A stretch of DNA of 64,000 nucleotides from assembly GCF_022539505.1 (NCBI RefSeq), contig NC_061514.1:337821090-337885089 (forward strand), read 5' to 3'. The notes below the pieces were generated by a model. The model ran no database searches and was not told the origin of the DNA. It saw only the letters and a program-made list of their open reading frames with translations. This stretch comes from Lolium rigidum. Lineage: Eukaryota > Streptophyta > Magnoliopsida > Poales > Poaceae. Positions 10,941 through 22,392 of this stretch are shown here, one piece after another (positions within the stretch are counted from its first letter, which is position 1; each line of letters opens with the position of its first letter). A program made the position numbers and the translations under genes.

Positions 10941-11359
10941 CAGCTAATTTGGCAATCGTCATTTCATTTTAGTTGGCAGAAATACAATAAAATGATATTG
11001 ATGATATTACTTTATTTATCAAATTCATAGAAATGATCGGATACCATAAGGAATTAAAGTTAGACATTGGATGCATACCATGGAATTCCCAATAGAATTC
11101 CATATCCGGTTTCGTGGCAGTCAAGTAAGGTTTCTCGGAATCATAAATGAATTTTATTTACCAAGTGCCATGCAATGCAGGTTTTGCCATTTCTTGGTAC
11201 TTGATAATGAAGTTAGATCTTATTCAACTCAAGCACCGTAGGATTTAAATTACAAATCATGCACCATATTAGTCGTGACTGAGAACTACAACTTTTTTTT
11301 TATAGTTTCAAGTATACTACCATTTTCGAGGTCAAAGTGAGACAACTAGAATTTTACCA
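10941..11359. other. Unassigned AT-rich spacer
   Basis: No ORF, terminal repeat or host-gene similarity recognised. Confidence 0.5.
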
Positions 11360-11790
11360 AGACTATGCTAATCCAAGACAGACTCAATACAAGTTACCTT
11401 ATGGAAAGCAAGAATTTCCACACTGAGGATAAATCATGTGTGCTATGTGATGAACACTATGATGAAACTATGCTGCATTTCTTATCTCATGTGATTTCAG
11501 CCAGAATTTTTGGTGGAAGATTGGCGAGGAATGAAATATTGATCTCCAGCTCACGGATATGCTTATTGAAGAATCTTTTTTTATATCTTTTACTTCTTTC
11601 TTCAAAGTTGCTATGATTGTTGGTTGCTGGTTGCTTAGGGAAGCATAGAAATAAGATCACCTTTGACAAACAACAGAGAGAGCAGGACACATGTTATTCC
11701 TTCTTTAAAAGCTTTGTTCGGGATATTAGACATAGGGTTAAACCAGTCATACAGGTGGGATGCAAGATTGGTTAGTTGATGTAATTTTTT
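11360..11790 (+). pseudogene. LINE ORF2 C-terminal remnant (zf-RVT region)
   Basis: Starts with ..LIQDRLNTSYLMESKNFHTED.SCVLCDEHYDETMLHFLSH.., the Cys-x2-Cys...His-x4-(Cys/His) pattern of the reverse-transcriptase zinc-binding domain in plant L1 LINEs. It continues in other frames with ..HRNKITFDKQQREQDTCYSFFKSFVRDIRHRVKP.., the usual LINE C terminus. Frameshifts are at about 11515 and 11610. The 3' tail and TSD were not found. Confidence 0.7.
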
Positions 11791-11883
11791 TATTGGTTTT
11801 CCACACCATAAATATCCATGCTAGTTTGAAACTATAAATGAAAAATGATGCAGTGGAGGCTTCCCCGCTATATTTACGGGCAT

Positions 11884-12007
11884 GTACAATAAAATTATGG
11901 GCATGTCATCAGTAAAAAAACTAAAAAAAAATTCTTGCATTATAAAAAATATAAGACACAGTAAATAATTGGTTCACGTACAATAAAATTATGGGCATGT
12001 CATCAGT
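11884..12007 (+). repeat. Pair of identical 30-bp direct repeats
   Basis: gtacaataaaattatgggca and the ten following bases are identical at 11884-11913 and 11978-12007, 64 bases apart. The spacer is A-rich. A local duplication or the flanks of a lost insertion are both possible. Confidence 0.8.
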
Positions 12008-12354
12008 TAAATTATGAGAATTAAGCTAATACATATCATTGCCAATAAAATTTAGCCACACCACAACAACATGACGGTAAATTTACTTAACGCTATTTTC
12101 AACCGGGATTTTCTAACGTGGAAGCAGTCAACGCCAAGATTAGTGACAAAAATGCAACGAGGTCCATTGAGCAAAGGCGGGCTCGTCTCGCCCATCACCG
12201 TCACCGACCTCATTTGTCTTTGTTCGACCCGCAGCCGCATACATCCGTTGCCGCACAACTTTCGCCGGACGTGCACGGCCTATTTGCAAGCTAAGATGGA
12301 GTGGCGCAAGCCAAGCTGTAGCGCGTAGTGCTTATTCTGCACACAAATGGCCTG
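12008..12354. other. Unassigned stretch with weak coding character
   Basis: A moderately GC-rich island at 12100-12330 with short open frames on both strands. No domain was recognised; it could be a gene fragment. Confidence 0.3.
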
Positions 12355-12815
12355 ATGGCTAACGGACTGGGATTCAGTGAGTGGCTATCATAACTGGACG
12401 TCCTATTCGCTCTACATTCTCCATCTAACGGCTTCAATTAAATGGTTTTAAAATTTTACTAAATTTATCTTTTTTGCTACGTTTAAAATACAAAGTATTT
12501 TGATTGAAATTTTTCCGTACTTACAACATAATTTGTTGGCAACATGTACATTTTTTATTTTGAATTTTTTGATGATTTTCAAGAAAAAATCGTCAAAAAA
12601 TTCAAAACTAAGAATGTACCTGTTGCCAACGAATCATGTTGCACATACGAAAAAGTTTCAATCAAAAATTATTTGTATTTTGAATGGAGCATAAAAGATA
12701 AACCTAGCAAAATTTTGAAATCGCTTGATTGAAACCGTTAGATGGAGAATATGGGGCAGATAGGAGGTCAATTTACGGCCTACAACCAGTCACTGAATCC
12801 CAGTCCGTGGCTAAC
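12355..12815. mobile_element. Mutator-type foldback MITE with 9-bp TSD
   Basis: Element 12364-12806 (443 bp) begins GGACTGGGATTCAGTGA and ends with its exact reverse complement TCACTGAATCCCAGTCC. It is flanked by ATGGCTAAC (12355-12363) and GTGGCTAAC (12807-12815), a 9-bp TSD with one mismatch. The interior also pairs: ccatctaacggcttcaatta versus ttgattgaaaccgttagatgg, and ttgttggcaacatgtaca versus tgtacctgttgccaacgaat. The whole unit is therefore a long hairpin with no coding capacity. Confidence 0.88.
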
Positions 12816-14227
12816 TGGATTTATCCTTCCCTGCCATCTGGAGTGTTGTTGAAGACGCCATCATCACAAACTAACTTCGGCCTGACGACCGTTCCCGACT
12901 ACTTGTCAGGGATGCTACCGTTGTTCAACGTGGGGGTGGCAGAGATGTGAACATGTGAGGGATGGAAGGACCGGAATCACTATGTTTATGGTGCTATTTT
13001 CAGGGATCGAGAGTTAGGGTTCAATCTAGATAACCTATATAAAGTTGGTTTATTTTAGAATTAATTTACTCTTTTATTCATTGAAATATTTATTAACAAA
13101 TAGAAATTATTTATAGCTTACAAAACTAGATACTGAACCGGTGAACCAGGACCCGACCGGTAAAAACCTAAACCGACAGTCTCACCGGTCCAGTTTTTTT
13201 TAAAAGTATGCTTGAAAGACGCACAACATAAGTACTTAAAAGCCACTATCTTTGTCCATCTTATACTTTCAAAATATTTCTCGTGTGTATACGCAGGTTG
13301 CTTGGTGCCTCGGTGGCGCGACGTTCTTTTGCCTATATAGAAAAGTAACAGAACTATTAGAAATACAAGACAGGACTTGCGCAGGCACACAAATTCTACT
13401 TTCGAAATAAAATTTTGCATGTAGAGGATTTTTGGAGGTCCAGAAATACGATTTAAACCACACGATTTGCGTGTCATTTACATTTGATGTATATTCGTGC
13501 CATTTACATTTGCAAATTCGAAAGTATGTAGCTTAGGAAAAAATAACAAGTTTCAAATGAATAGTATGAAGGAAATTCACCTGCACAGTAATTTTTGTAA
13601 CCTAGAGGTCGGGACAACTGCGTAACTTAGTTCTGGACTAAGTTTAATAGGATTCAGGAGTAACCAGGTTTCAAAAATTCCCTTTACATAACTATCACCG
13701 CATTGCATGCATTGCTAAAAAAGATAGTGCACATATGAAGAAAAGAATATAATTCTAAGGGCACGAGAAAAACTAAATTTGGAGATTGGAATATGTTCTG
13801 TAGGCCATGTTTCGATTTGCAAACAATTCTTTCCATATATAACTGGAATATATCTATATAACTCATTATCTAGATAAAATTGTGGAGCTTACTTTTAGAA
13901 CGGAGAAAGTATTTAACTATATGGATTTAAGTTGGAGGAGGAGCCGACCCAAATGTCAATTTAAACTGAGGTTTACAATTTAGGGAGGGGATTTGTTGAC
14001 TAGGTGTATAAGTGGTCACCCTCTAGATGCCACACGATCTGCGTTGAGATCCGGTTCTCGTCAATTGAATCTGTTGCGTTGATGTTGTCTTATCCATCAC
14101 TAAGCGTACTTGACGTGGGTTCTACATGATTTGAAAGTTCATCTAGTCCACTATTTGAATTTTAGAAGGTGGGTCCTACGTGATTTGTAAGTGTTATTAG
14201 TGCTGATGTGGTTTGCTAACCCAACAA
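12816..14227. other. Unassigned AT-rich spacer
   Basis: No gene recognised. Minor features: a cluster of accggt repeats at 13136-13190 and a 'ttagaacggagaaagta' segment at about 13894-13912 that resembles the end of a decayed Stowaway-type MITE. Confidence 0.4.
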
Positions 14228-17128
14228 TCTATCTATTATATACTAAAAGCAAAATACGGGAGATTTAATAGAGACGCCACGTTAATCCACATCATCTAAA
14301 TTAATTTTGATAGTTAGATCTAAAATAGATGGCTGAGATTTAAAAAAAAATAGTTTTTACGTAACACATTTGACACTATTTACGTTAACATGGTCACGTT
14401 GCACCTCCGAAATTAAGGATATAGCTGAAATCGTGGTGGACTTCCTAATTAAGCAGTCCATTTAATGTACGTATGGAATACTTCACAAGTTAAATGGAAA
14501 ACGTAGTTGTGTGCCTTCACAATACCAACTATCTACGGGACTAACACTTCATTGGATCGTGAGAGCCGCAATCACGGATTTTTTTTTTTTGCCTGGAACG
14601 TGATAGTTCCAGGTAACCAATATTCCGTACGTGGTGGCCAGATATGAGTCTAGATTTTTTTTTTGTAACTTGTAAATAATTAGTACACACTCTCTCTATT
14701 ATTATTTTCCTACGTTCTTTATTTAGTTATGAAGTTGAATTTTGAATGTTTCAAAAAAAATAAAGTTGAATTTTGTAAAGTTTGATCAAAGATGTGGCAA
14801 TAAATATCGACATTCATGATACCAAATATATACAATATGATAGTATATTTTATGGTGATTCTAATAGTAATGATTTTATATTGTAGATGTTGATATTATT
14901 TCCTATATATTTGTTCAAATGTTATAAAGTTTGATTTTGACTCAAATCAAGAAAAAAGTATAATTATAAACGTAGCGAGTACGTTGTTTCTACAACTGGT
15001 ACACATAAATAATAACTTTTTTTTTTACCACCAGTAGACCAACATACTAAAAAACGCCTTCGAAAATTTGGAGTCGTGGAATTTTAATGATTAGGTTGTA
15101 AGTCTAGAATTATTTTATAAATTGTAAATAATCACTACACACATTCTTTGTTTTTTTACTTACCCTACGTTTTGTTTTTTATCAAAGTCAAATTTTGTAA
15201 ATTTTAACAAAAAAAGTAGCATTAAATGTCGATATCCATAGTAACAAATATTTATAATATATAAATATATTTTATGAATATTTTAATAATAATGATTTTA
15301 CATTTTAAATGTTGATATTTTCCCTACAGATTTGTTCAAACTTTATAATGTTTTATTTTGACTAAAATCCAGAACATATGTCAATTGTGAATGTACGGAG
15401 TATGCTGTTTCTATAGTTGGGTACATATAATGGAAAATTTATTTAACTACCATCTGACCAATACACTAACAAAATGCTCGAGGTTGTTCAGAGTCGTGAA
15501 ATTTTAAAATTAATGAAGTCGCAACATTAATCACACTATGTATGTTGTTTTGGCGATTATTTTGTGATGATTCTAACAATAAATACTTATTTTATGATTT
15601 AGATGTTGCCATTTTTTTTGTTATTCAGTAGGTCAAATTTTAGAAAGTTTGGTTCTGATTAAAACTCGTAATGGAGGGTAATGGAGAATGGAGGGAGTAT
15701 GTTGTTCCTACAACTGAGCACACATAAAAATGAAAATATTATTTGAATTCAATTAGATCAACACACTAACAAAATTTCCACAAGAGTTCAGAGTCGTGGA
15801 ATTTTAAAATTATTGAAGTCATGACATTAGTCGCATACATTATACATTATTTCGATGATTGAGTACACATAATTGAAGTTTTTTTCGACTGCTATCGGAC
15901 CAACACTCCCACAAAACACATGAGGGGTTTCCGAGTTCGGAGTCATGGAGTTTTAAGATTAGTGAAATCACAACATCAATAACCCTATGACTAAGAACGT
16001 CCCTCACACTTAAAAAACGACAAAATGATACACACAATGCTGAATCAACACATATTCTCTTGCGGATGCAAAAGTCCCTCCACTAGAGGATACTCCGACT
16101 AATTGAGACACAGAACATCAAACCTTCAAATTTGATGAAGATACAACATTACTCGGCATAATTTTTTTTCTTAATTATACACATAGACTGGGTAAAGTCA
16201 CCACAGGTTCCTGCTTAATATGTTTTATATTCGTATCCATACAATGCGTCAATACTACTTTTTAATCAGAAGACCTAAAAACAGTACACTTAATTCATAT
16301 GAATTATTTTGGTAGAATTTTCTTGGTTTGTATGGTAGACGTATTTCGACTATTGTGTATGTCTTTCTATAATTCAACAAAATAAAAATAAGAGCACATG
16401 TCATTCAAATTTGATAGTAAAATTCACGATTAATTTAGATTCTCGAACTATTGTTTCCAAGACGCATAGTCATTTTGCATAAGAAAAAAATGCAAAAAGA
16501 ACAATTGACGCATAAGAGTGTGGAAAATTAGAGTCATACTTATCTAAATTTCACTATTAACGCATAAGATTGGAAACTTAGAGTCATACTTCTCTAAATT
16601 TCATTATTGACGCAATCTTTAACATATATTGATATAAAAAGATAATGGCCAAATTTTCACCTCGCGCATGTTTCTAAAACATTGCACATTGTGACATATA
16701 GTGAGTAAATGATAGGAAGAAACATTATAACAACATAATTCTTAATACTCAAATGTGACCTACCTATATATTAAGGAGGATAAACCGTTTTATCCTAATT
16801 CAGTGGTTTTCAAATAAACGATAACTATCCTCGCACACTGATCTAACATCATGTAGAACTATAATTCAGTTTTCAAATCGAATATCTTTCATAGGTGTTT
16901 TAACATATGACATGACAATCATTTGCCCAAAAAATTTATATCGCCAAAGATTTTACTCGCATACGTGATATTTTCTTACCTAGATATTTATGATAATTGA
17001 AGAACAATTTTGTTTATGGTTACACAATAGGAAATAATATGATATCAGTGAAACCATATTTTATTTTCTTGAACACTTTCAACCAACTACACATGATGCC
17101 CTCGCATTTGCGAGGGCCACTGTGCTAG
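14228..17128 (+). mobile_element. Non-autonomous Helitron 1
   Basis: The 5' end TCTATCTATTATATACTAAA starts at 14228 after an A. The 3' end has the hairpin GCCCTCGCATTTGCGAGGGC (17098-17117), a short spacer and CTAG (17125-17128), followed by T at 17129. This gives a TC...hairpin-CTRR element inserted between A and T, without TSD (2901 bp). A second element with the same termini lies in the opposite orientation at 32026-35664. No Rep/helicase ORF is present, so mobilisation would need a partner. The interior is AT-rich with decayed tandem repeats of about 400 bp. Confidence 0.85.
14640..16000 (+). repeat. Decayed tandem array inside Helitron 1
   Basis: At least three, perhaps four, diverged units start near 14640, 15110, 15540 and 15840. 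Recurrent landmarks are: attttgtaaa.tttga/aac, aataatgattttata/catt, gatgttgatatt, tttgttcaaa, gt..gttt/cctacaactgg/agcacacataa, ccatc.gaccaaca/tacactaacaaa, and cagagtcgtggaattttaa. Period about 400-460 bp. Confidence 0.7.
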
Positions 17129-17880
17129 TGATGATAATAGTGGATTGCTAGATGTGACACGTGTTAACCAATGAATACGTGCTCACGTATACACCCGGTC
17201 ACCACGCTTTCTTTTTGTTACAATCTAAAAGACAGAATATTTTAAAATTTTGAAGTAGTAGATGTTTGACTGTAGCCGCGTATGGATTCTCTCTATCTTT
17301 TTTACATGCGCGCGCTCTCCCTCTCGACAAGAATACCAACACGCGATCTAAACCGGTCCCACCAATTGAAACAAGGATATGAGTCACCATAACTGTGTGT
17401 CCCAACCACAACGGAAATGGCCCCACTGCGACACTACCAAGTGCCAATGCAAGCTCAACCACGCAAATAAAACATTGCAAACTGCCAAACTCGATGAGCA
17501 GGGCGAGAGCAAAGATTCTTGGCGACGTGAAACAGTATGGCAAACAATTGGTGGACGCCGATTTGACGTGAGAGGGCCGTGCAACAAGGGCGCGCCTGGG
17601 CCGTGCATCGTCCGAGATCGGACGGTGGGGGCGCCTCTCTGTACGTCCGAGTGTGGTTTTGGACTTTGGTGGCGAGACAAGGTACCGCCGGTGGATGCTT
17701 TTGACTTGGTTGCCAATGCTGGGCAGGCAATAGTACAGCGTCGCATTGGGACGCCAACATTCTGTTGGCGCGTTGAGCCACCAACCGGCATTATTTCGGG
17801 ACCATGATGTTGATGCGCGGCATGTGATTTCGTGGGGCCGCAGAAGAACGCATATCTATATCTTTCTTAGATCAACTCTA
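17129..17880. other. GC-rich unassigned island
   Basis: GC content rises sharply at 17380-17830 compared with the Helitron. An uninterrupted frame exists on each strand (17379-17807 + and 17384-17791 -), but I recognise no domain. It includes an internal similarity at 17580-17660 (gggccgtgc... and gtccgag repeats). It may be a gene fragment or the GC-rich body of a DNA transposon. Confidence 0.35.
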
Positions 17881-17884
17881 AGGC

Positions 17885-18198
17885 TTGGCCATAGTGAGTG
17901 AAAGAATTCGGATCAAGAATATACGTTAGGCTAGATACTTCCATAATGGGTAGTAACTTATACGTGGTGTCATGCATTGTATCATTTATTATGTTGTAGA
18001 CTCATCTTGCCTTGAGGTGTGTGATGTTATGGTAACATAGCTAGTTACCACCTCACTCTCTTTCTTCATTTGTTAGCATGACATGTCACCAAAATGCCTT
18101 GAGATGTGTGATGTTACTAGCTATTTTACTCTCACTATAAGCAGTTTAAGAGATATATAATGGTGATATTTTACTCCCACTATGAGCAGTCTAAGAGA
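17885..18198. mobile_element. Possible Tourist-like MITE
   Basis: Contains the phrases ggtagtaacttatacgtggt, gtgtgatgttactagctat and cactatgagcagtctaagag, repeated in two slightly different copies (18090-18140 and 18155-18196). These resemble common Triticeae Tourist/Harbinger MITEs. I could not pair clean termini, so class is tentative. Confidence 0.35.
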
Positions 18199-18627
18199 AT
18201 GTTTTAGATGTGGCTAACTGGAAAAGTGCCATGCATATTTTATTTTCTATTAAAGCGGCAGTTATTTCTTGCTTTCAACAAGCAACCAAACAAAAGTAAT
18301 AAGCTCACTAGATTAATCTGTGGATGATTCGAAGAGAGTAAAGCTTGAATCATGTCCGGAGCGTTATGATGTAAAGAAGCAATTGTTTCAATTCTCAATT
18401 CTAATATACCAAGGATGAAAGTACCAGGCTGCTTTAGAGAAAGAGCCCAAAAATAACATATGCATTGCACCTTTCCAGTTAGCCACATCTAAAACATTAT
18501 AGCTCAATATGCTTTCAAAATTTACATGCACGTTTACCTGTGGGAAACGCCTTGAGATGAGTCTCCAAGCAAATGTTTGGACCCGAGGCACCATGGTTTT
18601 GACCGGCCAAAGCGTGTGATTTCTCAT
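18199..18627 (-). pseudogene. LINE ORF2 zf-RVT/RNase H-linker remnant, with foldback
   Basis: On the minus strand: ..VKTMVPRVQTFAWRLISRRFP.., then ..FSKAAWYFHPWYIRIE.., and in another frame ..NLVSLLLLFGCLLKARNNCRFNRK. These are three consecutive landmarks of plant L1-type ORF2 C termini. Frame changes make it non-functional. The segment 18199-18243 is an inverted copy of 18452-18503 (gttttagatgtggctaactgg versus ccagttagccacatctaaaac), forming a foldback of about 305 bp. Confidence 0.7.
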
Positions 18628-19915
18628 TCGAACGACTTGGCGGGGTCATGTCCGGGTCCAGTGGTGTGGATAGGATTGGGCTTCGAGCCATTAGCGGTGG
18701 AACTTGGCAACGCTGATGGCATCATGGACAGTCAGTCGGGCAGCATTGTGTCCTCCCTCCCCCGCCCCCTCCTCCATCTTTTCTTCCCATGGCGGCATGG
18801 GTGGGCGGTGTTGGGGGCGGTGACGCGGCCCTGGAGCCATGGCGGCGCAGCCCTCTCCTCCGTTCCTCGCCGAGGCCTCGCCGGGAGGGTGGTGATGGGG
18901 GCAGCGGCGCGGCCCCAGATCCTTGCGGTGCGGTCCTCTCCCCCTTCCTCGCCTTGGCATCGCCGGGCGGGTGGGGATGTGGCGCGGAACTCGTGCTGCT
19001 CCTCCTCAAGGTCTGGGACCACGACACCAAGGGCGGCGGCCCTGGATGGCGATGGCGGTGACGGCGTAGACCTGGTGGCGTCAGGTGCCGCTGACCGTGG
19101 CACCGCGGTGGTGGTCTTCTCTCTCGCCGGAGGAGATCGGCTAGTTGTGTGGCTAGTCGTGGCGGATCTTGCGATCCGTCGCCTAGCTCCCGATGGCGAG
19201 GCGCAACTGCCGGTGAAAGCCGGCCCGGACTTCGGTCTTGCCGGATGATGGCGGCGCGTTTCGTCGTTACCTTGTTGAAGGAATTGTCTCTACAGTCTGC
19301 ATTCTTCGCCTGGGCTGCTCCAGGGGGAACCCTAGACCCGGGTCCCCCGGATCGGACGATGGCGGCGCGCAACGCCGTTCTCCCTATTGGGGGTATCGTT
19401 TTTGGAGTAGACAATGGATGGCGGTGGTGCTGAGGTGGAGTGGTGTGCTTTTGCTGTGTCAGCGTCATCGAGTTGCCGCGGTATATGGTGCAGTGGTGTC
19501 TCGGGACGGATGCAGTGTGATGGACATGCGCAGGATGTTGGAGTCGTCTGGCGCCGTGGCGGCATCGATGGCAGGCCTGGCATGGTCAATGCGATGATCC
19601 CTCTTGAAGATGGAGTCGAGGAAGACGGCGGTATCAACTTCTATGGCATGTGTGTTGGCGTATGCTGAGAGTCTGCTTGACTGGATGTGCTTCTCATCTG
19701 CTATTTGGCGGCATGAGAAGACATTTGATTTTTGGATGATATGTGTTGGTGAATTGTCACCCCTTCATCCCTCTGTAGGTTTAGCGAGGTGGTTTCGAGT
19801 TTGATCTTTTGTATTGCTCTTGTAAGTTGTTGTCAATAATCTAATAAAAAAGCCGTGTGCATCCCTTGGATGCAGAAGCTGGGGTGATATTTCCCCCATT
19901 TCGATTTTTTTAGAA
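18628..19915 (+). mobile_element. LINE-type 3' region (non-coding retroposon body)
   Basis: GC-rich with long open frames on both strands that match nothing I recognise. It ends with the tail pattern of Triticeae LINEs: ...gtcaataatctaataaaaaagccgtg, then gcatcccttggatgcagaagctggggtgat and a T/A-rich end (about 19820-19915). A related copy lies at 37070-37725, sharing the cctagac/tctgggt..cccggat/ctcggat block, ggtggagtggtgtgctt, cttgaagatgga and the gcat.gattgatgtagagg tail. The ORFs are therefore not annotated as genes. Confidence 0.6.
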
Positions 19916-20280
19916 AATATCCTAGGTGTACACAAATTTTTTCTACTTGGAATGCTATTTTGTAGGTATCAAATCTTGAAGGCCATCACGTTACTGAAGT
20001 TCATGACAGGTCAAAGCAACCTAACACTTCTGAAGCCTTATATAGATTCCTTCAAATCTTGGAGGAAATTGCACATTCTATCATGTAGCATGGAAATTAG
20101 AGCAAGAAAACTTGTTGGCTCCTGCATTGGATTCTTCATTCGGATGGAGGACGGCCATTACAGCAAACAACTATATCTCTCAGCCTCCACCAACCCCCCC
20201 CCCCCCCCCAATAGCTTCTTTTGCTTTGCATGCTGAAGGTTTTGGTCTTATGTTATCAATTTCTCAACTTACATGAGCCT
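19916..20280. other. Unassigned stretch with C16 homopolymer
   Basis: A frame at 19952-20236 preceded by ttttgtag could be a relic exon, but no domain is recognised. A run of 16 C lies at 20194-20209. The last 15 bases, AACTTACATGAGCCT (20266-20280), are the left target-site duplication of the next element. Confidence 0.4.
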
Positions 20281-21257
20281 AGAGCGGAGCTCAGCTCATC
20301 CTCCACCGATCTGCTGGCTCGAGGAGGCATCCAATTCTGTGACGGGGGCTTCCCCTTCTAGTTCTCTCCGCCTCTTTCTCCCTCAGATCCAGGCCGCTTG
20401 GCCCCTCCCCTCTCTCCTCCGGCGACTGCCGGCATTGAGATTGGGTGAGGGACCCTTCCCGTGTACAACAGTAGTTTAGGATATATTAGTTTGTGTCGCT
20501 ATGGCGTTGGCTTGTTGCCTGGTTTGCTGCGTCGTTCTCGTGCTTGCGAGCAGCACGGGAGGACCTTCAGCTCCCTTCTCTGGAGTTCTTCCGCGGTGGA
20601 AGGCGGGTGGAGGTGGTGGATCTGATGGATGCGGCCTAAATAAGCTCGTTCTTGGTTCGCTCATCTCAGGCGGCCATGGTGGTCGCAGAAGGCGAGTGGA
20701 GGATGCGAGATTTGACCCTGCCTGGTCTCGGCTTGGCCTTTCTCCTTGCTGCTTTCGTGGTGATGGCACAGGAAGAGAGGAGCGGCCAAGGTCTTCATCT
20801 TCTCGTTGGGTCAAGAGCTACACCACGGCGGCGATCTGTGGGAGTTCTGGCGTGGGCTGCTGCCTCAGTCGTCGACGAGGCGACAGTGGTTGCTTGCCGG
20901 TCTTCGCGCTGCCGTATCTTCTGGTCGAAAGGCGACCATCTGTAGATTTCCTCCCAGGCCGTTGTTGCCAAGATGGGAGGCAGGCCAGCTGCTGTACAAA
21001 GTTTGCGTCTCCCTCGTCCGCGTGGTGCTGGAGGAGAAGGCGCGGCGGTGCCATCATCCCAAGTGGTAGCATCCCCGGCGGTGGCGGCACTGGATTTGTG
21101 CATCGGTTGAAGAAAGGACTTGATCGCATTTTACATTTTGTTGTTAGGGTCCTCTTTGCAAAATCCATGGACTGGATTGTAATCTTCGTTTCTTTGAGTC
21201 CTGAGATGTACTTTACTCTTTGATCTAATGCAGCTCTAAATGTTAAAAAAAAAAAAA
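20281..21257 (+). mobile_element. Poly(A) retroposon with 15-bp TSD
   Basis: A 0.98-kb GC-rich segment ends in a run of A and is flanked by identical AACTTACATGAGCCT at 20266-20280 and 21256-21270 (the A's overlap the tail). Target-primed insertion by LINE machinery is the natural explanation. The frame 20501-21223 starting MALACCLVCC has no recognisable domain. The body resembles the GC-rich 5'/3' regions of Triticeae LINE derivatives more than a known cDNA, but a processed pseudogene is not excluded. Confidence 0.8.
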
Positions 21258-21270
21258 CTTACATGAGCCT

Positions 21271-21466
21271 TATTTCTACATTAACAGTTTAATTCTGGTT
21301 TCAGCTGCGGTTGCGACAAACATTGTCAACGCTCCAGGACACAGGCCAATCAGACCTCTTCTAGCTAGCATTCAAGCAAGCAACTCGTTCCAAGCTGACA
21401 AGATTTCTCACGCCCTCCAGAGCTCAAATGTAAAAATCCATCATAAGGCTAGGCTAGGCTAGCAAC
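21271..21466. other. Unassigned spacer
   Basis: About 200 bases between two mobile elements. No feature recognised. Confidence 0.4.
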
Positions 21467-22392
21467 TAAGAGCATCTCCAGGGCCCCATGGGGTGCGCCC
21501 GGCAGTTGCTCCCTTCACTTCGGGAGGACTGTCTCACACCGGCGATCCCAAACCGGCACCTCCAATATGATTTTTTGACAAAAAAAATTAAATCTAGCAA
21601 ATAGGGATAGAAATTTGAATAAAATTTTGCAAGTAGCAATTCAAAGATTAGCAAACATCCGGCCATCAACTCGCCGTCATCGTAGTCTGATTACAAAAAA
21701 AAAAAACTTGGGCTTCATGTCAAAATGGATCAAAGGAAGGGCGTGAGTGGCGCCTCTCGGCAGCCCGCTCCTCCTTCGGCATGTGTGCCGGCTTCTCCTT
21801 CTACGTAACCTTGCACGGATTCACGTGCCCCTTCGCAGACGCCTTCTTCTTAGGAGGCATGCCGAAAACGACGATGGTGACGGCGCTCACTGGAAATGAG
21901 GGCGGGAGGGAGGTGGATAGGATGTCGGGAGAAATGAAGCAGCGGGCGGGAGGGGGAGGGAATTGGGAGTAGAAGTAATATTTTCGGGCATGAGATTGCT
22001 AGGCAGGGCTCAAGCCGGCAATCTTGCCCATGGGTCCGGGCGCCCATGGGTACCCGACCCGAATGGGTAGGGTATGGGTCGACTATTTCGCCCATTGGTC
22101 ATGCCCATGGGTAACCCGATTAGTTATGGGTAGGGCATGGGCATAAGATTGTGCCCGTGGCTAACCCGATCGTGCCGCAGGGCTGAGGGCTTCCATCCGA
22201 CATGGCGTGAGGCGCCGACGCTCCCGTTCGGCACCCCGCACGAAGGGACCTGCAGGGGGTTGCTGGCAATTGTATTAGGCAACAAAAATGGCTGACTACT
22301 TATTGGATGCGTCAGTGTGATCCAAAAAAAAACACAACGTACGCTAAACGCTATTGAGGTCGCTATCAGACGTGCCGGTGGAGATGCTCTAA
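21467..22392. mobile_element. Harbinger-type DNA transposon, non-autonomous
   Basis: The TIR GAGCATCTCCA (21470-21480) pairs with TGGAGATGCTC (22379-22389), and the element is flanked by TAA at 21467-21469 and 22390-22392. A 3-bp TWA TSD and this TIR are diagnostic of PIF/Harbinger. The 920-bp interior has no transposase. It includes a patch at 21990-22175 with many copies of gcccatggg/gggtaacccga. Confidence 0.85.
21990..22175. repeat. Degenerate short repeats (catgggta/acccga)
   Basis: Repeated cccatgggt, tgggtaggg(ta/ca)tggg and aacccgat units in both orientations. The pattern is like the subterminal region of hAT/MITE elements in grasses, and may be a second small insertion nested in the Harbinger element. 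Confidence 0.55.

Noticed and set aside
18577..19597. Several long ORFs (18577-19248 +, 18722-19468 -, 19238-19597 +)
   Set aside because: GC-rich, open on both strands, no domain, and the segment recurs at 37070-37725 with a LINE-like tail; treated as retroposon body.
20501..21223. 240-codon ORF with hydrophobic N terminus resembling a secreted protein
   Set aside because: It lies wholly inside a poly(A) retroposon with TSD, and other frames are equally open; no recognisable family.
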